Source: Flavobacteriaceae bacterium Ap0902
GTDB taxonomy: Bacteria > Bacteroidota > Bacteroidia > Flavobacteriales > Weeksellaceae
Reading direction: 5' to 3'
DNA: 64,000 bases
Assembly (NCBI GenBank): GCA_009835005.1
Contig: WTFG01000007.1
Coordinates: forward strand, 1 to 64,000
Shown: positions 26,212 to 35,100 of the stretch, in pieces
Layout of the letters: each line of letters opens with the position of its first letter
Position numbering within the stretch: position 1 is the first letter of the stretch
Made by a program: the position numbers and the translations under genes
Notes under the pieces: generated by a model
Told to the model about the DNA's origin: nothing
Seen by the model: the letters and a program-made list of their open reading frames with translations, nothing else
The model's database searches: none

Positions 26212-28284
26212 GTGAAGAAATATATTAGCCAACTTCAGCAATTCTGGATAGACCACTTTCTTACGCGGCCTGGTAATTTAAAGGCGTTGCGCATTACAAT
26301 GAGTGCTGTATTTGGTTTATTTCTATTTTACTTGTTGGGCTATCCCAAGTGGGGACTGCTTGTAGGATTAGGGATTGTAGCGGCAGCCCTTACGGAAAAT
26401 GAAATCCATGTAAGACCAGCGATTAAATCTACGCTAGTAATATCTTTTTTATTCTTTATATTCTCTTCTTTGACTAATATACTCATGCCGCATCCTTGGG
26501 CATTTGGAATTTTCATAGTGGTAGCCACTTTTCTATTAACAGTGGTAGGAAGTTACAAATCATCTTATGCTAGTTTAGGGTTTGGTTCTGTTTTAATCAT
26601 CATTTACACCATGATTATAGAAACGCCAGTGGACGGTGGATGGTATTTGACACCTTTGCTTTTTTGTGTTGGGGTCATTATTTATATGATGTCTACCATT
26701 GTTTTAGTGTATACAAATCCTTTTCAAGCCTTGAAAAATGAGGTTTCATTGGGTTATAACATGCTTGGCAAATATATGCAGACAAAAGCTAAGTTTTTTC
26801 CTAGTACCGCAGAGGAACAAGAAGAAATTAGAAATGAATTAGCCCTTATCAATATAGAACTGTTCTCACAGACAGAGAAAATAAAACGCCTGTTACAGCA
26901 ATATAATACAGTCATAACCCCGAATGAGGAAAAACCATTACGAAAATATATTATTGAATGGAATAGACTACAAAACCTGCATGAAAGAGCAGTTTCTAGC
27001 CATGAACCCTATGATTTAATCAGTAAAAAAAGCAAGAACACCATGCTCATCAAAGGGTTTGGTAAATTATTGTATGAGACTGGAGGGGCTGCCCAACAAT
27101 ATGCGGCGAGTGTGTTGCAAAATACTGCATATCAAACACCAACGGATTTAACTTGGACTAGAAATGCGTTAGAGAATTTGGTAAAACAAGAAGGGTACTT
27201 AGAGGAGGGTAGTATTTCTTATTTATTTAAAAATATAAGTTCCATAGGAGAAAATTTATCAGGAAATTTATTTGATAAACAATACTTGCTTAAATCAAGC
27301 CCAGAGAAAGTAAGTATGAAAGAAATATTCTCTGTGAAAAATGCGAGGTTTAGACACGCCGTACGGTTGAGTATATGTTTTCTCGCGGGATACGCTATCA
27401 TGGTGATGTTTGATTTAACTTTAGGCGCCTGGATTTTATTAACATCGCTCATCGTATGTCAACAGACCTATAACGCCACGAGGCAGCGATTTTTTAGAAG
27501 AATTATTGGTACGTTACTGGGTGTTTTAATCGGAATTATACTAGCGATTTTGGTTCCAACACCTTTAGGACAATTGGTGATTCTAATCATCAGTATGTAT
27601 TTGTTTTTTAAATATTTAAGCAGTAATTATATTCTAGCAGCCATCTTTATTACGGTTTATGTTTTAGAGGTTTATAACTTGCAAAATGGTTCTGGAATTG
27701 CTGTGATGATTCCAAGAATTATAGACACATTAATTGGTTCTATTTTGGCGTATCTATCCATTAGGATTATTTGGCCAGAATGGCAGTATAAGCACCTAAA
27801 GCCATTATTAATTAAAGCCATAGATAGAAACAAAAATTACCTGGAGGCTGTGATGAATATGGCATTGCCAGATGAAGTCTATTTGCATCATCAACGCAGT
27901 GTCCACCGCGCAGACAATGCTTTGACAGAGGTATGGAAAAGCATGCGGATAGAGCCTAAATCTAAACGTAAACTTTTGACTTCTGCTAGAAACTTCACTT
28001 ATTTAAATCACTCTTTGTTAAGTTATATTTCTGCTTTTGGAGTACACAGGCAAAATTTAGACTTTAAAGATGTTGATTTCGCGTATTTAAGAGAGATAAT
28101 CTTCACCTTAGATGAGGTAAAACAATACATATTAGGCAATGAGGAATTAGATTGCCCACCGTTAGAGGATATGTTAATTGATGCACAAAAAGCAGAAGAC
28201 TCCAAAGGAAACGAATTATTCTTAAAAAATATTCTCAATGTATCCAATGAAATGAAAGATGCTGCGTTGGAGATTAAATTTTAG
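26212..28284 (+). CDS. YccS-like FUSC-family inner membrane protein
   Basis: 690 residues from the GTG at 26212. Two membrane blocks of about five to six helices each (about 25-165 and 385-530) flank cytoplasmic helical regions (165-380 and 530-690). This is the layout of YccS/YhfK and the aromatic acid exporter FUSC superfamily. The second block ends with a PRIIDTLIGSILAYLSIRIIWPEW stretch typical of the FUSC domain. Members are thought to export small organic acids or act in the envelope. The substrate is unknown. It is monocistronic. Confidence 0.86.
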   Translation: MKKYISQLQQFWIDHFLTRPGNLKALRITMSAVFGLFLFYLLGYPKWGLLVGLGIVAAALTENEIHVRPAIKSTLVISFLFFIFSSLTNILMPHPWAFGIFIVVATFLLTVVGSYKSSYASLGFGSVLIIIYTMIIETPVDGGWYLTPLLFCVGVIIYMMSTIVLVYTNPFQALKNEVSLGYNMLGKYMQTKAKFFPSTAEEQEEIRNELALINIELFSQTEKIKRLLQQYNTVITPNEEKPLRKYIIEWNRLQNLHERAVSSHEPYDLISKKSKNTMLIKGFGKLLYETGGAAQQYAASVLQNTAYQTPTDLTWTRNALENLVKQEGYLEEGSISYLFKNISSIGENLSGNLFDKQYLLKSSPEKVSMKEIFSVKNARFRHAVRLSICFLAGYAIMVMFDLTLGAWILLTSLIVCQQTYNATRQRFFRRIIGTLLGVLIGIILAILVPTPLGQLVILIISMYLFFKYLSSNYILAAIFITVYVLEVYNLQNGSGIAVMIPRIIDTLIGSILAYLSIRIIWPEWQYKHLKPLLIKAIDRNKNYLEAVMNMALPDEVYLHHQRSVHRADNALTEVWKSMRIEPKSKRKLLTSARNFTYLNHSLLSYISAFGVHRQNLDFKDVDFAYLREIIFTLDEVKQYILGNEELDCPPLEDMLIDAQKAEDSKGNELFLKNILNVSNEMKDAALEIKF

Positions 28285-28291
28285 AGTTAGT

Positions 28292-28741
28292 TTATGAAAC
28301 CTCTACAATCTCAAAAGTATTTTCTCTAAAAGTTACCGTATCCCCTACAGTTTTGCTAATCATCAATTGACCGATAGGGGATTGAGGCGAAATAGAGATA
28401 AATGATTCGGTGTCTACTTTAATTATTCCAGCACTAATCAAAAGGAAATAAGCCTGTTGTGTGGTCTTGACAATGCTCCCCAGCCTAACTTGGGTGTGCA
28501 TTGCATCTGGGTTGAAGTTCGCTAGTAATTTCTTTTCTTGTTCTATAGTCGCTAATTGATGTCCCAGTTTTTCTCTTTCTAATTGTAGCATCGCACGACC
28601 CGTTTCATGTTTATCACCTGCAGAACTCTTCGTTTCACTGAATAAATCCTCCTTGATAGATGCTATACGATTTTCGCAAACTTGCAAACGTTGGTTTACG
28701 TAATCCAAACAATGATGATATAATTTTTCTTTAAGATTCAT
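28292..28741 (-). CDS. GreA/GreB-like transcription elongation factor
   Basis: 149 residues from the Met at 28741. An N-terminal helical hairpin (about 1-70; coiled coil with EKKLLANFN) precedes a C-terminal beta domain (VRLGSIVKTTQQAYFLLISAG..., SPIGQLMISKTVGDTVTF) that fits the FKBP-like domain of Gre factors. Gre factors rescue backtracked RNA polymerase. The acidic tip residues could not be judged with certainty, so this may be a Gre-like paralog. It follows the TPR-LuxR regulator gene by 29 bases. Confidence 0.75.
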   Translation of the reverse strand: MNLKEKLYHHCLDYVNQRLQVCENRIASIKEDLFSETKSSAGDKHETGRAMLQLEREKLGHQLATIEQEKKLLANFNPDAMHTQVRLGSIVKTTQQAYFLLISAGIIKVDTESFISISPQSPIGQLMISKTVGDTVTFRENTFEIVEVS

Positions 28742-28770
28742 ATTGTTAATAGATTTTTTTTGATAAAGCA

Positions 28771-30594
28771 CTAATCTTTTGAAATTTCTTCAAAGAACTC
28801 CTCTATGGTTTGTTCTTTTGGCAGGTTTAATTTTTGCTTTAATCTGTATTTAGTCATACGGATACTCTTGGGTTCTACATTAAAGATTTGTGCAATCTCT
28901 TTGGTAGAAAGTCCTAAGTGAAAATAAGCCGCATATTTCAAGTCCAATGGCGTCAACTTATTGTCTGATTGTTCTTTTAATTTGTTGAAGAAAAGTGGGT
29001 TAATGTCCCCAAATTCATTCACGGTATCATCTAAACTTTTCTCTAAGCGTTTTTCTTGCTTTAAAACCTTAGTCGCATCAATAGGGGTATCTATTTTTTT
29101 AAGTTCCTCTTTAAACGCTTCTAGCAAATCATTTTTTCTTTTGATTTGCAGCGTATTCACCATCACCTCTTTTTGCATTTTTTCATTTTCCAACTTTAGA
29201 ATTCTACGCTCTGCAGAGAGTCTGGCTTGTTTTTCTTTTTCTAGGTTCACTTGTGCTTCTGCCTCTGCCTTCTCTTTTTCTAGAGCAAATGCTCTCTCAT
29301 GTTGTAATGCAATTCTCTTTAGATAGTTTTTTCTTAATAAATAAAGCAGACCCATCACCAAAACACAGATGCCAAGTAGAAGATAATTCTGTATTTTTCT
29401 TAATTCACTTTCTTGTTCTAAATAGGATAACTCTTCTTTGATGCGCTGATTCTCATATTTGGCTTCTAGCGAGTGAACTTCTTGAATTCTATTTTCATTA
29501 AAGATAGAATCCTTATAGTTCTGGTTAATTTGTAAATATTCAAAGGCTTTTTGGTAATCATCTTTAATTTTATAAAGCTCATATAGGCCTATCGTAATAT
29601 TAAATAGCCTGTAATAGGCTGGTCTTATCCCGTCCCTGCGCAAATTTTGATAGGCCGTTAATAAATAATCCTCTGTGGTATCCAAATTTCCATTGGCTAA
29701 TTCTACTTGGGACTTCATACCCAACACGGCGGCCCTAAGATCATAATTTTGATCCATGTCCGGTGGAATGTTTCCTATAATATCTAAATAATAATTGATG
29801 CTATCCTCTGCAGCCTTATTTTGCATATTAGATTCACGTAACGCTTGAAAGAAATAGTTAGCCAAATTGAGGTTTGCTATAATTTTGGTTCTTAAAGCAA
29901 CCTGATCTGCATATTGAGGCGCTGTTTTCGCTGATTTTCTTAAAAAATAGATGATGCTATCTTGGTAAGCTTTTTCTCCTGTGTGGTTATACATATTGGT
30001 CATGGCTGTTGCTTTTGCAGCATGGGCATTAGAAAGCAATTCATAATTTTTAATCTTTTTGGCAAATTCTAAGGACTTTTGTGCATAAAAATTGGTCTGT
30101 TCTGGGTCATCCCAATTAGAAAAAATACCATATAATCTATAATAAACTTTTGCTGCCAATTGTGGGTGTTCTTCAACCTCGATCAAATTCAATATTTGCT
30201 GAATTTTTTCATAAGCCATATCCACTAAATCTAATTGATGATAGTAGTAAGCCATAGCATATAAACCATAAGCTTGTGCTATAGGACTTTGACTTTTTTG
30301 GCTAATGTTATAGGCTTTTTCTGCATATTCCTTTCCTTTATCTAAATCCTCTATGTATAAATAATATTTACTGTATAGCAAGTATAATTGTGTACGGTTT
30401 TCTATCTCTACGGAATGTATATTGTTACTTTCTGATTCTAGAAGATCATAGGCCTGTTCAAATTGTTGATTGAATAGGAGAATATTGAATTCTTTGCTGG
30501 TTTCTTCAAATCCTGTGTGATTGCCCTCTTGCGCATGGATTCCAATGGATGGTGAGGAAATAAACAATAGGATAAATATGATTCTATTAATCAT
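28771..30594 (-). CDS. Membrane-anchored TPR / LuxR-type HTH regulator
   Basis: 607 residues. Signal peptide, then periplasmic TPR repeats (about 25-390), a transmembrane helix (about 400-418, LLLGICVLVMGLLYLL), a long cytoplasmic coiled coil (KAEAEAQVNLEKEKQARLSA), and a C-terminal LuxR-like HTH (about 540-595: LTPLDLKYAAYFHLGLSTKE, then SIRMTKYRLKQKL). This family of one-component envelope-to-DNA regulators is common in Bacteroidetes. Its signal and targets are unknown. The Gre-like gene is downstream. Confidence 0.85.
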   Translation of the reverse strand: MINRIIFILLFISSPSIGIHAQEGNHTGFEETSKEFNILLFNQQFEQAYDLLESESNNIHSVEIENRTQLYLLYSKYYLYIEDLDKGKEYAEKAYNISQKSQSPIAQAYGLYAMAYYYHQLDLVDMAYEKIQQILNLIEVEEHPQLAAKVYYRLYGIFSNWDDPEQTNFYAQKSLEFAKKIKNYELLSNAHAAKATAMTNMYNHTGEKAYQDSIIYFLRKSAKTAPQYADQVALRTKIIANLNLANYFFQALRESNMQNKAAEDSINYYLDIIGNIPPDMDQNYDLRAAVLGMKSQVELANGNLDTTEDYLLTAYQNLRRDGIRPAYYRLFNITIGLYELYKIKDDYQKAFEYLQINQNYKDSIFNENRIQEVHSLEAKYENQRIKEELSYLEQESELRKIQNYLLLGICVLVMGLLYLLRKNYLKRIALQHERAFALEKEKAEAEAQVNLEKEKQARLSAERRILKLENEKMQKEVMVNTLQIKRKNDLLEAFKEELKKIDTPIDATKVLKQEKRLEKSLDDTVNEFGDINPLFFNKLKEQSDNKLTPLDLKYAAYFHLGLSTKEIAQIFNVEPKSIRMTKYRLKQKLNLPKEQTIEEFFEEISKD

Positions 30595-30650
30595 AAAGAT
30601 TTAATTAGACTGTTAGAATACAATAATTAGTAATTATTAATACTTTCTCA

Positions 30651-30658
30651 CAAAGTTA
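30651..30658 (-). promoter_or_regulatory. -7 box for the TPR-LuxR gene
   Basis: TAACTTTG on the minus strand, about 57 bases before the start codon. Confidence 0.55.
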
Positions 30659-30792
30659 ACAGTATTTAATTTGTAGATGAATTCGTACTTAGATTATATT
30701 TATTATAAATGTTTTAGGCACATTTATCCTGTTAAATTTTTTTGTCATATTTTTCTCGACTATGGTAAAATCAAACTAAAAATAGATAAATA

Positions 30793-30830
30793 AAAAAATC
30801 TCAGCGAAAACTTTTTCGCTGAGATTTTTT
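30793..30830 (-). terminator. Strong terminator after the T9SS adhesin gene
   Basis: Arms AAATCTCAGCGAAAA and TTTTCGCTGAGATTT form a long perfect stem with A- and T-runs on both sides, so it can work in both directions. It is 70 bases after the stop at 30901. Confidence 0.9.
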
Positions 30831-30900
30831 TGGTGTACTTGTACTAAATAATCTTAATCGTCTATTTAGCATCAGACAATCATTTGCCTAAATTTTAAGA

Positions 30901-31824
30901 TTATTTCTTAATTAACTTCTTAGTTTGTGTGTTTTTACCATCTGTCACAGTAAGAACATACACGCCAGCAGGAAGGTTAGATATATTTAAACCTTTCGTG
31001 CTATAAGCAGATTTAGAAACAACTTGTCCAGTCATGCTTGTCACAACTACTTGAACTTTGTTAGCATCAAAATCAGAACCTAATGCAACTTTCACTACGT
31101 CTTTTGCTGGATTAGGGTAAAGAGCAATAGAATTTTTAGCATCAAAATCTACTTCATTTGTTGCCATAGATCCTGATACAACAGAAAAATCATCAACCAT
31201 AAACCCAAATTGATCTTGAGAAATACAATGGATGGCTATATGCACTGTTTGTCCATCATAGTCAGCGTCTAGTGGAAGTACTAATTCATCATAATCCGTA
31301 CCTTGAACAGAAGGGTTAATAGTAATAACATCAGTTAACATTTCGAAATCGTCTGGGTTCGTTCCTGACGTAGAAATTCCAACTTCAAATTTCTCGGCTC
31401 CATAGGTTGAATTTGCAGCTTTATAAAAAAATCTTACTTGATTTCCGGTTTGTAATTCTATAGAGGGAGAAATTAGCCAATCATCATTGTATTGACCTCC
31501 CTCTGGAACAGAAGCGAATGCCACCATGGCCTGATCTGATCCACCATAGCCTGTCCAATCAGATGTTTCAGTAGGCTCACCCATTGAAGGATCCGTTTGT
31601 GTATGGTTGAAAACTTGAAAAGCCTTTGGTACTCCTGAATTTGGGAATGCTACACCCGAAAAGCCATAGGTAAATAATCCATCTCCATCCACTAGCGTCC
31701 AATCACCAATATTGTCAATGGCAAATGCCTCATAATCCTCAAAATCGTCTGAAAATAATACTGTCTGCGCTGTTCCCGCCACAAATGCGCCAACTGCAAA
31801 TAAAGAAAATAAAACTTTTTTCAT
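30901..31824 (-). CDS. T9SS-secreted protein with cleaved-adhesin (choice-of-anchor J) domain
   Basis: 307 residues. Signal peptide (1-19), then a cleaved-adhesin/choice-of-anchor J beta-sandwich (about 22-215: FSDDFEDYEAFAIDNIGDW, WLISPSIEL, FMVDDFSVV). A type A T9SS sorting domain closes the protein (about 230-307: YPNPAKDVVKV, LPAGVYVLTV, KLIKK). Such domains in Porphyromonas gingivalis bind haemagglutinin targets. Here the function is only adhesin-like. It has its own strong terminator. Confidence 0.87.
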   Translation of the reverse strand: MKKVLFSLFAVGAFVAGTAQTVLFSDDFEDYEAFAIDNIGDWTLVDGDGLFTYGFSGVAFPNSGVPKAFQVFNHTQTDPSMGEPTETSDWTGYGGSDQAMVAFASVPEGGQYNDDWLISPSIELQTGNQVRFFYKAANSTYGAEKFEVGISTSGTNPDDFEMLTDVITINPSVQGTDYDELVLPLDADYDGQTVHIAIHCISQDQFGFMVDDFSVVSGSMATNEVDFDAKNSIALYPNPAKDVVKVALGSDFDANKVQVVVTSMTGQVVSKSAYSTKGLNISNLPAGVYVLTVTDGKNTQTKKLIKK

Positions 31825-32179
31825 AATAATATAATTTTTTAAATGTTAATGTATTGTAAATATAATTAAAATAAAACTTAATACACAACAATAATTATGT
31901 TAAAATTTAAATTGTCTTATCAATAATGGTGATAAAATTGTTTTTAATTAAAGAATTATGTGTTTGATATTATTTATGAATAATTGTTATGCTTAGGGAT
32001 TATTTGTCAATTAAATAATATTTAGGTTATAAATTTATTTGAGTTATAAAGAGTTTAGTTCAGCCTTTTATAGCATATATTCTATAATGTCTTGGATTCA
32101 TCATATGGTCTAGTCCTAAATAAAAAAATCCCTAGAATTAATTATTCTAGAGATTTTCTTTATTACTGAAATTTTTCAA
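31825..32179. other. AT-rich intergenic region
   Basis: Very AT-rich, with no coding frame and no repeat noted. It holds the leader of the adhesin gene (left) and the terminator of the alpha-2-macroglobulin gene (32122-32155). No clear TAnnTTTG box was found on the minus strand. Confidence 0.6.
32122..32155 (-). terminator. Terminator of the alpha-2-macroglobulin gene
   Basis: On the minus strand, AATCTCTAGAAT and ATTCTAGGGATT pair with one mismatch around TAATT, followed by a run of seven T. Confidence 0.85.
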
Positions 32180-35100
32180 TTATTCAATTTCCACTTTAAT
32201 GCCCTCTGAATGTGCAGACAATTCTGGCGCATACATGTTTTGTAATTGGGTGATGCCATTAGAGAATGTACCCGCATTGTTGGCTCGCATATCATATTCA
32301 AATACATAAACACCTTTGGGTAAATAGTCTATAAAGAAATTGGTACTCGCATCTCTGGTGCTCTCATAATAGCCCAGGCCATCTTGCCATTTATATTGAC
32401 TAATCACATTCACGGGTTCAAAACCACTGGCACGCATGTCTTTTATGTGCACAAACTCCATGGCTCTATCTGTTTGAATTTCTAATCTTACTTTTACCAA
32501 ATCTCCAACTCGGATGGGTGAATTTGCATTAATTTCAAACAATTTGGGACCTTGATCCGTATTTCTTTGAATGTACAATTGCTTGCGGAACTTCACATGG
32601 GTATTCGCAGAGGTGATTTTATCCAGATCTTCAAAATATTGCCAATATATCGCTCCCCAAGCCACACCAGGGGTAGTTTTTTTAATTTCAACCGTTCCCA
32701 TGGCGGGTGTAATCTCAGATTTATTCCAACTTTCTTTTACATAACCACTTCCACTTTGTATGTCATTGCTTGGTTTTACATCTTGGCTATACCAAACTGT
32801 ATTTCCCATTTTTACGCTTACACCTTCTTCTGCATTGGCCCAATCTTTTCCTGTATTCATCAGCGCATAAACTGCCTCGGTAGTGGCTTTGGTAGAATTC
32901 CATTGATTGGTTTGTTTATTCTTCAATAACCAAACTTTCATGCTTTCTATGCTCTGTATGTCTTGTGGTGTAATTTCGTCAAAAGCCTCTATCAACAATG
33001 CTTGGGTTTCAACTGGGGCCTCGTTCCAGCCATAGCCACTTACGTTTTCTTTCCAATACATGCCCATTTCATCTGATTCTACTGCTCTGTCTTTAATAGC
33101 AAAGATTAAATCTTGCGCTTTTTCTGTTTTGCCATAACGGTTCAAAACTAAACTTAACATCGCTTGGGTTTGAATATTCTGTTTGAATTTATCGCGGTTT
33201 AATTCTGTTAAGAAATAATCTTTCGCTTGGCTCATTTCCTTGCCCAATGGATTGGAGTCTAAGTGATAACTTCTTGCATATAACCAGTACAAGCCTTGGA
33301 AGTTATTTAAAGGATAACGTTTTTTATCGTCTTGAAACTTACTCCAACGCTCCTTCATATCGTTATCTATAAACTTGATCGCTTGACGCAACATTTCATC
33401 TGAACCATTTGCCTCAGATTTAATATTCATTTGGTCTAAATGTCCAAATCCAGCCACAATATGGGTGGTGATATACGCATTCTCACGACCACCCTCATAC
33501 CAAGGGAAACCACCATTAGCCGATTGTTTTTGTTCTAATTTATGATAAGTTTCCTTTAATTCTTGGCGCATTTTATTCAGGTCAAATAATACGGCCATGC
33601 GCTTCATTTGTTCTGATTCACTTTGTGCCTCACGCACCCAAGGCGTTTCAGATAACAGCATATTCTTTAATGCTTCATTCTTTTCTAAAGGAGAAATTAA
33701 AGTTCCTTTTTGATTCCAATTATCAAAAACGGCTTTGATTCTTGGATTAGCATGCACAATATGTCGTGAAATCATATTCGCGTATAATCTTGCAAACACC
33801 GCTTCTGAATTTTCATAGTCCGCCTCACGTAAATACGGCAATGCCATCACAGCGTACCATATAGGGTTGGTGGTCATTTCCATCGTAAGTTTAAAATCGT
33901 CTCGTGTGGTGGATTTGGTATTTTGTAATTTATCAAATGTGAAAGTCTTAGTTTGATTTTCTTTCACACTCATCGGCATCGTTTCGGTAACCAAAGTTCT
34001 ATTGGTTAAGATGGGTAATGCACTTTCTTCCCCATCAGAAAAACTACCAGATTGCGCTACAATTCTATATACCACACTTTGTACTTCATCTACTTTTGGA
34101 ATATGTAAAGTCCAAGAAGCCGTAGCGCTTTCATCAGAATTCACCAAGAAACGTTGTGTTTGATTCTTTACATCAAATTTCTCATTAATAGGTTGCATGG
34201 TAAAGGCATCTAATAACGCTAACTGAATGTTTCCACTTAAATCCTTACCAGATAAATTGATGATTTTGGATTGAAACTTCAATACGTCGCCTTCTCTCAA
34301 AAATCTTGGTGCATTGGGAACCACCATCAATTCTTTTTGCGTTACCACATCCGATTGGAAAATTCCTATTTTTAAATCTTTGGTATGTGCTACGGCTTGC
34401 ATATTCCAAGTGGTGAGGCTTTCTGGCGTTGTAAATTCAATCTTGACGTTTCCGTCTTTATCTGTTTTTAAATTCGGGAAGAAGAATGCTGTTTCTTCTA
34501 TATTTGTACGAGCCTGTATATGATCTAAATTAGACACTTCCTCTTGCATATTAGGTTCAGCACTTTCTGGTGCAGGTGCACTAGCGTCTGCTAGAGCGTT
34601 TTCCGATTCCGCTGACATTGGCAAATCAATAAATTCGGCTTGGGTTGATTCCATTTTTGATCGTGATTCTATAGAGGCCATTCCGATTTGAATGTTACTT
34701 CTTCTAAATTCATTTAAACTAAGCCCAAACAAACTTAAATCTTCATAACCAATCCAAGGAAATTCATGCGTGATATGGGTGTCAGAATAATTGCTAAAAT
34801 AACCACGATTTTGGGTAGACCATGGGCTAATCTCAGCATAGTTATCATGATAAATGTCAAAGGCCCAATTATTTTTTGTGAATTGATTTAATGATTTATC
34901 ATACATTCCTGCTAGCATTTCTGCCAAGATTTTATCACCCTTTTTATCTTGAATGGTTAGTGTCCATTTTTCTTCTTGCCTAGGTTCCAATTGCGTTCTA
35001 AAGGTAGAAGTCGTGATATCTAATTCTTTATTCGTGTATGGAACTTTAATGGTTTCTATTAGTGCCGTAGATTCATTGAACTTATTAAAGTAAGCATGCA